Part shown: one piece after another, positions 8,691 to 16,818 of the stretch
How the letters are laid out: each line of letters opens with the position of its first letter
Position numbering within the stretch: the first letter of the stretch is position 1
Source: Roseiarcus sp.
GTDB lineage: Bacteria; Pseudomonadota; Alphaproteobacteria; Rhizobiales; Beijerinckiaceae
Assembly: GCA_030153205.1 (NCBI GenBank)
Contig: JASLHV010000348.1
Coordinates: forward strand, 1 to 37,586
Direction of reading: 5' to 3'
Length of the DNA stretch: 37,586 bases
Position numbers and translations under genes: made by a program
The notes under the pieces: model-generated
Told to the model about the DNA's origin: nothing
Seen by the model: the letters and a program-made list of their open reading frames with translations, nothing else
Databases searched by the model: none

Positions 8691-9446
8691 CTAAGGTACG
8701 AAACGGCAGTTTACCCCGCCAAATCCGGTAAACTGCACATGGATGAAGCTGTTTTTCTTGACGAACTGCAATCCGGTGTATGTGCCTGTCGTGACGACAC
8801 TTCCGGCGGGTATGCCGGTCGAGTCACGAAATTTATTGACGAGAGCGATCGCTGGATTGAGCGGATCGCCCGCGGCATGCCCGCCGACGAGCCGGACGAT
8901 TTCGATGTCGTCGACCGAAAGACGCGCCTCGAGCTTCGCCAAATCGAAGGCCCGCCAATCCTCACGCGCTTGGCCAACTACGAAAGCGCTGTTCGACATG
9001 AAATCGGCCGCGCGGTCGATGACGGAGGCGCCGTGATAGTCCTTAAACCGCGAGTCGAGAATCTCGATGGCGGGAAATGCAGTCACGCAGTCGATGATTT
9101 CGTCTCTCTCATAAACGCGCTCGCGCGGCGGCGCGGGCCGATCAAATCGGAAGGCAATTTCAGCCTCGACGCCAATCATCGCCAATTCGCCTGAAGGAAT
9201 GGCGGCGCCGTCCGCAAATACTCGCGATCGAAGGAGAGCGCCAAACAGCAGCTCATATTCATCGGAGAAGGCGACTTTCCAGCCAGCGATATCGTCATTA
9301 AGCCGAGCGATCGTCTCGAGCTGGATGGCGTAGGCCTCGCGCGCGTTTTTCGGACGCGATGTCTCGGGAAGTTCGTGAAGCAACGCGCCGGAAGCGCGCA
9401 CTTCCGCGAAAACTCTGGCCGCCTCTCTCGTCGCTTCGCGTTCCAA
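8691..9446 (-). CDS. 2-keto-4-pentenoate hydratase / fumarylacetoacetate hydrolase-family enzyme
   Basis: The protein has 251 residues and follows the MhpD/hydratase branch of the FAH superfamily. These enzymes bind a divalent metal and act on 2-oxo acids by hydration, decarboxylation or C-C hydrolysis. The expected metal ligands are present: Glu94 and Glu96 in GVEAEIAF and Glu128 in AIEILDSRF. The C-terminal SVVTTGTYTG segment matches the family loop. The start is TTG at 9446, with GAGGAG about 8 nt upstream. An ATG slightly further upstream lies in another frame. Such enzymes usually act on dienoates from aromatic ring cleavage. Here, next to amide- and ring-opening enzymes, the substrate is probably a keto or enol acid derived from the heterocycle. 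Confidence 0.85.
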   Translation of the reverse strand: MEREATREAARVFAEVRASGALLHELPETSRPKNAREAYAIQLETIARLNDDIAGWKVAFSDEYELLFGALLRSRVFADGAAIPSGELAMIGVEAEIAFRFDRPAPPRERVYERDEIIDCVTAFPAIEILDSRFKDYHGASVIDRAADFMSNSAFVVGQAREDWRAFDLAKLEARLSVDDIEIVRLVGGHAAGDPLNPAIALVNKFRDSTGIPAGSVVTTGTYTGLQFVKKNSFIHVQFTGFGGVNCRFVP

Positions 9447-9520
9447 AGGATCGCTCTCCTCATAAATCCCGCCGACACGCTTAGATACTTAAGCGCTTCA
9501 AGTTGGCGCGCTCGTTGGGC

Positions 9521-10918
9521 CTATGCTTCCGCGCGCTCGTCTGGCATCGGACATTGGGGTGACGGATAGCGCTTCGCGATCTCGCGCGCAAAGGAAAGCA
9601 AAGCTAAATCCGATCCAAAGCCCGCAACGAATTGCGCGCCGATCGGCAGGTTCGAGTGGGATAGTCCAACCGGCAAGCTAATCGCGGGTAAGCCAGCGAT
9701 ATTGACCCAGCCTGTGAAAACCGCGTGGTCGCGGGGACCGGCCGGTTGACCCGCGATTCGATCCGGATAGGGCGTTTCAGCCGGCCATGGCAGAGCGGCG
9801 GCGGTCGGCGTCAGGACAAAATCCACGCGAGAAAATAATTCGGCGCAGCGTCTTCGAAACGCCGCGACGCGTTCGAGCGCATCGATATAATCGGCGCCGC
9901 TGAACTTTTGCCCATCCTCCGCCATGGCTCGCGCGGCAGCGCCGAGAAGTTTGCCGACTCTTCCGCCATCGCGCTGCGCCAGCCAAGCAACGCCAGAGCG
10001 CGAAACGACCTGCCAGATGCGACCGGCGTCCGCCAAATCAAAGAACACGCTTTCCCGAATAATAGTATGACCTTCTTCGGCAAGCATGGCGGCGACGCGT
10101 TCGGTCGTCGCGGCGACTTCCGGATCGACAGGGGAGTCGCCGAATTGAGAGATGAAGAGTATGCGCGCAGGGCCTGCAGCACGTGGTTGCGCCGATGCGT
10201 AAAGCGAACGGCGGTCGCGCGCGTCAGGACCGGCCATGACCCCGTCGAGAGTCACAGTGTCCTCAACTGAGCGAGTCAAGGCGCCGACCGTTTCGAAATC
10301 CGTCAAAATGGCTGGAAAACCGTCAATTCTGGGAAATCGGCCAATCGACGGCTTCCAACCGACAAGGCCGGTGTGACAGGCAGGCCGACGAATGGAACCG
10401 CCGCCATCCGTGCCGATCGCGGCTGGAACCAGACCAGCCGCCACGCCGGCGACAGCGCCGCCGGAAGAACCGCCAGGGGTGAGCCGAATATCCCATGGAT
10501 TGCGCGTGACGCCAAAGAGATCGTTCTTTGTGTACCCTTCCAGCGTCAATTCCGGTACGTTTGTTTTGCCGATAATAACGGCCCCAGCGGCGCGCAATCG
10601 GGCAACAGGAAGTTCATCGCGCTCAGGCTTGAAATCAGCAAAGGCGCGGCTACCCCAAGTCGCCGGCATGCCGGCGACCAATATGCTGTCCTTGACTGAC
10701 AGAGGCACGCCTTCCAGCGCCGAACGCGGGGCGCCGGCCGCCAAGCGCGCGTCGCTTTCCTCGGCGGCTTTCTTGGCGCCGGCCTCGTCGAGAAAGACAA
10801 AGCTGTTGAGCTTCGGGTCGATCCGGCGAATTCTTTCAAAGCAATCGTCAAGTAACGCGGCGGCCGTGAGCTCCCGGCCGCGCAACTGTTCCGCCAATTC
10901 CGCAATTGTGCGTGTCAT
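9521..10918 (-). CDS. Amidase signature family enzyme (GatA/AtzE-like)
   Basis: The protein has 465 residues from ATG 10918, which has GAGGAC upstream and lies 7 nt after the permease stop. The longer upstream frame overlaps the permease gene and is rejected. The amidase-signature Ser-cisSer-Lys triad is complete: Lys76 (PLSVKDS), the cis-Ser Ser175 (GTDGGGSIRRPA) and nucleophile-region Ser151 to Ser152 in GGSSGG, with the exact nucleophile to be set by alignment. The family hydrolyses linear amides and ureides. Known members that follow AtzD/barbiturase-family ring opening are 1-carboxybiuret hydrolase (AtzE) and, by reaction type, ureidomalonase. No small AtzG-like or GatC-like partner is seen next to it. 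Translation is probably coupled to the transporter genes. Confidence 0.9.
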   Translation of the reverse strand: MTRTIAELAEQLRGRELTAAALLDDCFERIRRIDPKLNSFVFLDEAGAKKAAEESDARLAAGAPRSALEGVPLSVKDSILVAGMPATWGSRAFADFKPERDELPVARLRAAGAVIIGKTNVPELTLEGYTKNDLFGVTRNPWDIRLTPGGSSGGAVAGVAAGLVPAAIGTDGGGSIRRPACHTGLVGWKPSIGRFPRIDGFPAILTDFETVGALTRSVEDTVTLDGVMAGPDARDRRSLYASAQPRAAGPARILFISQFGDSPVDPEVAATTERVAAMLAEEGHTIIRESVFFDLADAGRIWQVVSRSGVAWLAQRDGGRVGKLLGAAARAMAEDGQKFSGADYIDALERVAAFRRRCAELFSRVDFVLTPTAAALPWPAETPYPDRIAGQPAGPRDHAVFTGWVNIAGLPAISLPVGLSHSNLPIGAQFVAGFGSDLALLSFAREIAKRYPSPQCPMPDERAEA

Positions 10919-10925
10919 AAAGTCC

Positions 10926-11840
10926 TCAAGGATCGCGTTGCAGCGGCGTCCCAATGGCGGCGGGCAGCTTCGAGGATTGCCCCATCCCCGCGAGCACGGC
11001 AAGCGCAATAAGGTACGGCGCCATTTGCACGATATAAGAGCTGACTGGCACGCCGAAGCTTTGCAATCGCAGTTCGAAAGCCTCGGCCGCGCCAAACACA
11101 AGACACGCCGCCGCCGCGCCCCACGGCGTCCAGCGTCCCACAATCAATGCCGCAAGCGCCAGATAGCCGCGACCACCAGTCATGCCATCCGTGAATGTGC
11201 CGACTTGCTGCAGCGTGAGCACCGCGCCGCCAAGACCCGCGACACACCCGCAGCTCATCACAGCAACCATACGTACCTTAAGAGGATTGGTTCCAGAAGC
11301 AAAGACCGCTTCAGGATTTTCGCCGGTCGCCCGAAGCGTCAATCCCGCCTGGGTGCGGCCCAGAAACAGCGTCAGGGCCACACAGCCAAGAGCGGTTAGA
11401 TAGGTCAACGGCGGTTGGGTGAAAAGCAATGGCCCGAGAATAGGAATATCAGCCAAAAGGGGGATGGGGGCAGCGGCCAAGGGCGTGAGATGGATGCTGG
11501 CCGGCTTTGAACCACCCGCAATGACGCGCATCAAGTAGCTCGTCAGGCCAAGCGCGAGAATGTTCACCGCCAGACCCGTCACCATATTGTCGGCGCGAAA
11601 TCGCACCGCGATCACCGCGACCGTAAGTCCGATTAATCCGCCGCTGAGGATCGCGACAAGCATGCCGACGCCGGCGCTGTCGCTCGCCCAGGCGCCGACC
11701 GTGGCGCCAAAGGCGCCGGCGAGCATCATGCCTTCAAGGCCGACCGCGAAGACACCCGCGCGTTCCGACAAGATGCCTCCTAGCGCGGCCAAAGCCAGTG
11801 GCGTCGCAATCCTTATCGTAGCAGCGAGGAACTCGATCAT
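10926..11840 (-). CDS. BMP-type ABC transporter permease (second permease)
   Basis: This 304-residue membrane protein has about eight to nine hydrophobic segments and belongs to the BPD_transp_2 permease family, in the branch of nucleoside/BMP importers such as YufQ and NupC. Diagnostic segments are the N-terminal GGILSERAGVFAVGLEGMML motif, which pairs with the ATPase, and later GRGYLALAALIVGRW. Its ATG overlaps the previous permease stop as ATGA (11837-11840), and it is followed 7 nt later by the amidase gene. With the other permease it should form the heterodimeric channel. Family knowledge points to nucleosides, nucleobases or similar N-heterocycles as cargo. Confidence 0.93.
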   Translation of the reverse strand: MIEFLAATIRIATPLALAALGGILSERAGVFAVGLEGMMLAGAFGATVGAWASDSAGVGMLVAILSGGLIGLTVAVIAVRFRADNMVTGLAVNILALGLTSYLMRVIAGGSKPASIHLTPLAAAPIPLLADIPILGPLLFTQPPLTYLTALGCVALTLFLGRTQAGLTLRATGENPEAVFASGTNPLKVRMVAVMSCGCVAGLGGAVLTLQQVGTFTDGMTGGRGYLALAALIVGRWTPWGAAAACLVFGAAEAFELRLQSFGVPVSSYIVQMAPYLIALAVLAGMGQSSKLPAAIGTPLQRDP

Positions 11841-12898
11841 TTGCGTCCCGCCGTCGCCGCGAGAACGAAGAGCATCGTCAAGCCTTCGATAACGGTGACG
11901 AGCGCCGAAGGAACGCCGATCTGCCGCTGCATAGCCAGCGACCCCGATTCAAGGAGACCAACGAACAAGGCGGCCGGCACAACGGCGAGCGGTTCAATGG
12001 CGCCGAGAAGAGCCACGGTCACGGCTTTGAATCCAAAACCAAGCGAAAAACCCTCAATCAAGCGCCGATGTACGCCGAGCACCTCGACGCCGCCGGCCAA
12101 GCCGGCAAGAGCTCCCGCTGTCAACATCGCGCCCCAGGTCAGACGCGGCAAAGAAAATCCCGCATAAGCCGCTGCTAATCGAGAGCTGCCGGCGACACGC
12201 AGCGCAAAACCGAAAGGCGTACGCCAAAGTACAAAGGAAAGAGCCGCCGCCGCGACGACGGCGATGAGAAAACCGGGATGAGCGTCAAAACCCGGCAATC
12301 GCGGCAACCATGCCGCGCGCGGCATAAGCGGGGATTGGAGAAATCCGGCGCCGAACTGACCAAGCGGCCCGGCGAGCAATTGTTGCACAAGCAGAAGCGC
12401 GACAAAATTGAGCAGCAATGTCGCCAACACTTCATGCACGCGGCGTCCGAGATGTATCGCCGTAGCGACGCCAGCCCAGGCCGCCCCGGCCAAAGCGCCG
12501 CCAAGCAACGCCGCGACAATCGCCACCAACGGCGGGGCATCCGAAAGAGCGAGCGCCACCGACGCGGCGCCCGCGCCGCCGATCGCGATCTGACCCTCTG
12601 CGCCAATATTGATGACGCCGGCGCGAAAACAAATCGCAACACCGACGCCCGCGAGCAGGTACGGCGTGCAACGGTTCAACGACGCGCCGATCTGATGCTC
12701 GGAGCCGACGGCGCCTTGCGCAATGGCGACAAATGCCAAAAACGGATTGTGACCTGACAGCGCGATGAGCGCAGCGGCGCAAGTCACCGACAGAAGCAGG
12801 GCGACCAAGATTCGCATCGCCGGTCCGCGGAACTTGAGGCGAATCCGTCCGCCTTGCAGCATCGTCGAAAAGCGCAACGCCGGCGCCGCCTCGCTCAC
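11837..12898 (-). CDS. BMP-type ABC transporter permease (first permease)
   Basis: The protein has 353 residues when started at GTG 12898. This start overlaps the ATPase stop as GTGA and has a strong GGGGAGGG Shine-Dalgarno. An upstream ATG at 12919 would add seven residues but lies further inside the ATPase gene. It has about eight to nine hydrophobic segments and the typical LLAGVGVAICFRAGVINIGAEG coupling region of YufP/NupB-type permeases, of which GAEGQ is most characteristic. It forms the channel of a BMP-type importer with the next permease. The inferred cargo is a nucleoside- or base-like heterocycle, the substrate of the flanking ring-opening enzyme. Confidence 0.92.
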   Translation of the reverse strand: MSEAAPALRFSTMLQGGRIRLKFRGPAMRILVALLLSVTCAAALIALSGHNPFLAFVAIAQGAVGSEHQIGASLNRCTPYLLAGVGVAICFRAGVINIGAEGQIAIGGAGAASVALALSDAPPLVAIVAALLGGALAGAAWAGVATAIHLGRRVHEVLATLLLNFVALLLVQQLLAGPLGQFGAGFLQSPLMPRAAWLPRLPGFDAHPGFLIAVVAAAALSFVLWRTPFGFALRVAGSSRLAAAYAGFSLPRLTWGAMLTAGALAGLAGGVEVLGVHRRLIEGFSLGFGFKAVTVALLGAIEPLAVVPAALFVGLLESGSLAMQRQIGVPSALVTVIEGLTMLFVLAATAGRK

Positions 12899-14415
12899 GC
12901 CGCCCTCCCCGCCATCCACAAACCGATTTGCCGCATATCCGCTTCGGCGCGCGGTACGATTCCAGCAAAACCGCCACCCGCCATAACGGCGATACGATCG
13001 CTGATCGTCAGTACTTCCTCCAGTTCGGACGATATATAAATGACGGCCGCTCCTTCGTCGCGCAAAGCGATCATCCGATCAAGGACAAAGCGCGTCGCGC
13101 CAGGATCGAGCCCCCAGGCCGCTTGATGCGCGATCAGCACCCCTGGGCGGCGATCGAGTTCTCTGGCGACGACAATTTTCTGCTGATTGCCGCCAGACAG
13201 ACGCGCGACCTTGAAATCCGGGTCCCGCGCGCGAATATCGTAGTCCGCCATCAAGGCTCGCGCCTTTGCAGCGCCTGGGGCGCGCGTCAGGAGTGGCCCT
13301 CGACCATAAGGCGAACGCCGGCAGTCTCTGAGCATCAGATTTTCGAAGACGGACATCCCTTTGACGAGCGCGGTATGTCCACGATCAGCCGGCATGTAAG
13401 CCAGTCCAAGCTTCATCCGCGCCGCAACCGTCGATCGGGTGATGTCGTGTCCGTCCAGCGTCACGACGCCGCTGCGACTAGGAAGGAGGCCGGTCAAGGC
13501 TTCGACCAGTTCGAGTTGTCCGTTGCCGTCCACCCCCGCTACGCCCAGAATTTCGCCGCTTCGTATCTCGAAGCTCAACGAACCGAGCCCCGGCGCGGAA
13601 AAATCCCGTACGGCGAGTCGCGCCGCTCCGAGCGGCTTCGTGGAGCCGCCGTCGCGCGGCTTCGAAACGTCGCGGCCGATCATCATCTCGGCCAATTGCC
13701 CGCGACTGGCGCCGGCTACTGGCGCCCGGCCTGCGACTCGCCCGGCGCGAAGCACGACGACATTGTCGCAGACGTCGAGGACCTCGGGCAGCTTGTGGCT
13801 GATGAACACAATTCCTTTGTTTTCGTCGCGCAGCCGGCGAAGGATCGTCAGCAAATCGCCGACTTCCGCGGGCGCGAGATTCGAGGTCGGTTCGTCGAGA
13901 ATAAGCAGATCCGCGTCGCGCAAAATCGCCTTGAGAATTTCCACACGCTGGCGACGGCCGAGCGGCAATTTCGCGACTTGCGCATCAGGGTCCAAATCGA
14001 GGCCAAAGCGCTGGCTCACCTCGCGCACCCGTGCTGAAATTTCTCCTTTGCGAAGAATTCGCCCCGCCGCCGGCCAACCCAGCATTACGTTCTCAGCCAC
14101 GGTCATCGCCTCGATGAGCATGAAGTGCTGATGGATCATCGCAATCCCGGCCGCCATCGCTTCCGCCGGCGTGTGATTGACCAGTGGCTGCCCGCGTAAG
14201 GCGATGGCGCCGGAGTCCGGAGCCAGCATGCCAAAGAGCACCTTCATGAGCGTGCTCTTGCCGGAGCCATTCTCGCCCAACAGGCCTAAAATTTCGCCGC
14301 GCCTTACATCGAGATCGATATTGTCGTTTGCACAGAGGTCGCCGAAACGACGGACGATCCCGCGCATTTCCAGCAACGCATCCCCTTTCGCGTCTCCCTG
14401 GCGCGGATCCGCCAA
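12895..14415 (-). CDS. BMP-type ABC transporter ATP-binding protein (two fused NBDs)
   Basis: This 506-residue protein has two fused ATPase domains, as in YufO/NupA. Domain 1 has Walker A GENGSGKST (47-55), Q-loop IHQHFM and Walker B LLILDEP (about 170-176). Its signature loop reads LPLGRRQ (150-156) instead of the usual LSVGxxQ, which is noticeable. Domain 2 lacks a Walker A lysine (GVDGNGQ) and has no acidic pair in its Walker B region (VLIAHQAAWGLD), but keeps a perfect LSGGNQQK signature. One normal hydrolysis site would thus combine domain 1 Walker motifs with the domain 2 signature, as expected for this family. It is separated from the binding-protein gene by 130 nt that contain a hairpin. 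Confidence 0.93.
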   Translation of the reverse strand: MADPRQGDAKGDALLEMRGIVRRFGDLCANDNIDLDVRRGEILGLLGENGSGKSTLMKVLFGMLAPDSGAIALRGQPLVNHTPAEAMAAGIAMIHQHFMLIEAMTVAENVMLGWPAAGRILRKGEISARVREVSQRFGLDLDPDAQVAKLPLGRRQRVEILKAILRDADLLILDEPTSNLAPAEVGDLLTILRRLRDENKGIVFISHKLPEVLDVCDNVVVLRAGRVAGRAPVAGASRGQLAEMMIGRDVSKPRDGGSTKPLGAARLAVRDFSAPGLGSLSFEIRSGEILGVAGVDGNGQLELVEALTGLLPSRSGVVTLDGHDITRSTVAARMKLGLAYMPADRGHTALVKGMSVFENLMLRDCRRSPYGRGPLLTRAPGAAKARALMADYDIRARDPDFKVARLSGGNQQKIVVARELDRRPGVLIAHQAAWGLDPGATRFVLDRMIALRDEGAAVIYISSELEEVLTISDRIAVMAGGGFAGIVPRAEADMRQIGLWMAGRAA

Positions 14416-14489
14416 TGTCCAACTCCTGAGACGTGCCGCGCGAAGCGACTGATCTATGAACCGGGTGAAGACTATGTCATCTGCGCAAA

Positions 14490-14530
14490 GCGAGCGAGAG
14501 CGCCATTAGAGATGATGCGGTCTCGCTCGC
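14490..14530 (-). other. Intercistronic stem-loop between binding-protein and ATPase genes
   Basis: GCGAGCGAGA (14490-14499) and TCTCGCTCGC (14521-14530) are perfect inverted 10-bp arms around a 21-nt loop. The element lies 15 nt after the stop of the BMP binding-protein gene and 75 nt before the ATPase start. There is no T-run on the transcribed side. It is well placed to protect the binding-protein mRNA from 3' decay or to attenuate read-through, so that the binding protein is made in excess over the membrane parts. Confidence 0.55.
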
Positions 14531-14545
14531 CCCGAGCAATAGACC

Positions 14546-15565
14546 TTAGGTCCCGCCTCGCGCGTCGTTGCGCGTCGGCTCTACTTTCAAGGCGCCCGTT
14601 TTGAACTGGACAGCCATGTCCTCGACTTCTTTGACGACAGCGGCAGGGACAACGGGATTGAACGCCTTGCCTTCGGCATATTGCAGAGACGCGCCGGTGA
14701 CGGGAGCAGTGTCATAGCCGTACTGGACGAAGTTGCCGAACAGCTTGCCTGTCTTCACTTCATCGGCGGTCTTGCCGAACATGCCTGGCCAGTCCTCGAT
14801 AATGTTGGTGAGAACGAGCTCCGGCGACATCTTGGTCTGGTCCAATCCCCGTCCGGTGACATAGACATGTTTTTCTCTCGCTGCTTCCACCAATCCGGCT
14901 TCGGCCGCGTTTAATTTCCCTGTGATCACGTCGGCGCCTTGCGCGATCAACGACAGCGCCGCCTCTTTGGCCGCAGCGGCGTCCTCCATATCCTTGACGT
15001 AAAGAACCGTCACTTTGGCGCCGGCTTTGGTCGCGCAGATACGAAAGCCTCCGGCTTGCGCCGTAATGTTTGGAACCCCTTCGAGACCGTACACGCCAGC
15101 GACCATTTTCGTCTTGCTCATACGCGCGGCGAGAAGGCCGAGTTGACATCCGAACTGCGCATTGTTCCAGTCAATCGACATCACGTTCGGCGCCATGCCT
15201 TCATTGCCGCTCACCGCGATGAATTGCGTCTTGGGAAAATCGGGCGCGACTTGCTGCATCGCTGAGACAAAACGCCCTGAATGTCCCATCACAATATTGT
15301 AGCCCTGATTGGCGTAGCCGCGCAGCGCTTCGGCTTCATCAGCGTCCGCGACATTTTCTGAATAGGCGGTGGCAAAACCATGAGGCTTGAGGCTTTGGAG
15401 GATGGAGTAACCCAAAGCATTCCAACTTTGATCGTTGATACTGCCGGGGAGCAGAATAGCCGCTTTTTCCTCCGCGGCGGCGGAAAGCGTCGTCAATGAC
15501 GCCGTCGCAAGGAGCGAGGCTGCTATCAAACCGCGCCATTGGTAGATTGACTTCTTCGCCGTCAT
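14546..15565 (-). CDS. BMP family ABC transporter substrate-binding protein
   Basis: The protein has 339 residues from ATG 15565, preceded by an excellent AAGGAGGG. An upstream in-frame ATG is rejected because the extension contains this Shine-Dalgarno. A signal peptide covers about residues 1-30 (basic start, hydrophobic core, likely cut after an Ala run), with no lipobox, so it should be a soluble periplasmic protein. The mature start AAILLPGSINDQSWN is typical of the Bmp/Med family, as are MGHSGRF, the aromatic-poor hinge and GKLFGNFVQYGYDTAP. Family members bind nucleosides, purines or related compounds. It comes directly after the ring-opening amidohydrolase gene and starts the importer block. 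The leader (15566-15676) holds an imperfect 6-bp inverted repeat (15612-15617 with 15648-15653) of uncertain meaning. Confidence 0.92.
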   Translation of the reverse strand: MTAKKSIYQWRGLIAASLLATASLTTLSAAAEEKAAILLPGSINDQSWNALGYSILQSLKPHGFATAYSENVADADEAEALRGYANQGYNIVMGHSGRFVSAMQQVAPDFPKTQFIAVSGNEGMAPNVMSIDWNNAQFGCQLGLLAARMSKTKMVAGVYGLEGVPNITAQAGGFRICATKAGAKVTVLYVKDMEDAAAAKEAALSLIAQGADVITGKLNAAEAGLVEAAREKHVYVTGRGLDQTKMSPELVLTNIIEDWPGMFGKTADEVKTGKLFGNFVQYGYDTAPVTGASLQYAEGKAFNPVVPAAVVKEVEDMAVQFKTGALKVEPTRNDARGGT

Positions 15566-15676
15566 CGAACCCTCCTTTTTGGACGACTGCTTTGTCAGGT
15601 CCATTGGCCTACGTAGCGGACAAACCCAACGCTTTTAGCTACGCAAGTTCGGCGCCACCGAAGCGCTCAGCGCGCG

Positions 15677-16765
15677 CTAAATTCGTACGATCGCGGCGAT
15701 TGGCGCCTCCCCCGGCGCGCATTGATGTTCCGTGCCGCCAGAGACGAAGATTGCAGAGTCTCCTGTAACGGAGGCGATCACAGCGCCCAGAGCAGCGCGC
15801 GCGTGTCTTTCATAGTTGATGTCTGCGTCCGAGAGCATTGTCGTGCGCCGGCCGCGCAACACGCCCCCGAGGGGCGCTTCCGCCTTCGCAAAAAGAGCGA
15901 CGATTTTGGACGGATCTGGACTTGCGGACGGATCGTCAAAAGCATTACGCGCGGCGGCACGCACGGCTTCGCTATCAACAACGTCTTTCAAGATGGAATG
16001 ACCGATGCGGAGATCGCCGCTCGCTTTCTCGGAATTGCCGAATAAGAGAATCTCGCAATTTTTAAGTTCGCCGCCGGCGGATGTATTTGCGACCGAGGAG
16101 AATAGATTCATGTCCTGCGCAATTTTCGCGTCGCTCAAGCCCGATTCTTCGATTTCGCCGAGCGCCAGCGCAACGCCGAGCGCGGTCGCGCCGCGTGCGT
16201 AAGGTTTAGAGCCATTGGGATCCCGCGTAACGAGCTTCGCGCCACGTTTGTCTGCATCGGCGACCATGGCCGGCGTTAGCAACGGGCCTTTCACTTGTAC
16301 ATAATGCACGTCAGCGGCGGCAGTTATGCCCGCCTCTGCTTGCGCACGGCGAACCGCGGCGGCGACTTCGCGCACTTCGACGAGCGTACCTACCTCTTCC
16401 GGCGCAAAGTCCCTTGTCAGACCGATTCCTAGGGCTAGTCGTTTGCCGCTCGCCGGCGCGCCGCCTTCGCTGCGCGTAAAGACGGTAGCGTGAGGACTTA
16501 GAACGCCCTCGGTTCCGCCCGACCAAACGAAAGCGATACGCCGCGTGACTTCATCGGCCGAAATATTCAGGCGCCGCCCGATAGCCAAAGAGAGCGAAAG
16601 CGTCGCGAAGCCGCGCGTAAAATCATTTGCGCCGCCATTTCCTTCTGTCTTGCCGATAGACGCTACGATCTCTCGAGGATCAATTGCGCCCGAGTCGATG
16701 AGCTTCTCCAGGCTGGAAACGTCGCTTGGGCTGTTCATCAGAATTTTGTGAGCGGAAATTCGCAT
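15677..16765 (-). CDS. Ring-opening amidohydrolase, cyanuric acid hydrolase/barbiturase family
   Basis: This 362-residue protein has the length and threefold internal symmetry of the AtzD/barbiturase family, which hydrolytically opens cyanuric acid or barbituric acid. The three Ser-Lys dyads are visible: Lys39 (GKTEGNG) with Ser82 (WSGGTEG), Lys159 (VQVKGP) with a Ser in 223-229 (SSVANTS), and Lys294 (FAKAEAP) with Ser342 (VSGGTEH). Other family segments are ANDFTRGFA, SKPYARGATALG and RGRRTTMLSDADINYERHAR. The family is rare and its members act on very few compounds. Which one applies cannot be told by eye. The neighbouring BMP importer and amidase fit either a pyrimidine route (barbiturate to ureidomalonate to malonate) or a triazine route (cyanurate to carboxybiuret). 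Confidence 0.93.
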   Translation of the reverse strand: MRISAHKILMNSPSDVSSLEKLIDSGAIDPREIVASIGKTEGNGGANDFTRGFATLSLSLAIGRRLNISADEVTRRIAFVWSGGTEGVLSPHATVFTRSEGGAPASGKRLALGIGLTRDFAPEEVGTLVEVREVAAAVRRAQAEAGITAAADVHYVQVKGPLLTPAMVADADKRGAKLVTRDPNGSKPYARGATALGVALALGEIEESGLSDAKIAQDMNLFSSVANTSAGGELKNCEILLFGNSEKASGDLRIGHSILKDVVDSEAVRAAARNAFDDPSASPDPSKIVALFAKAEAPLGGVLRGRRTTMLSDADINYERHARAALGAVIASVTGDSAIFVSGGTEHQCAPGEAPIAAIVRI

Positions 16766-16818
16766 TTTTCTCTCGTCTTCAAATACTTGTCGCTGCGTTT
16801 GAGGGATGCGCCGCCTCC

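Noticed and set aside
10919..11143. Upstream extension of the amidase gene
   Set aside because: It overlaps the permease coding sequence. ATG 10918 has a Shine-Dalgarno and starts the normal amidase N terminus.
12928..14037. 369-codon plus-strand frame opposite the BMP-type ATPase gene
   Set aside because: Shadow of the ATPase coding strand; composition is Arg/Asp-rich with no protein family features.
15612..15653. CGTAGC/GCTACG inverted repeat in the leader of the BMP binding-protein gene as a riboswitch
   Set aside because: Stem of 6 bp with a 30-nt loop and no match to a known riboswitch core; noted only in the gene entry.
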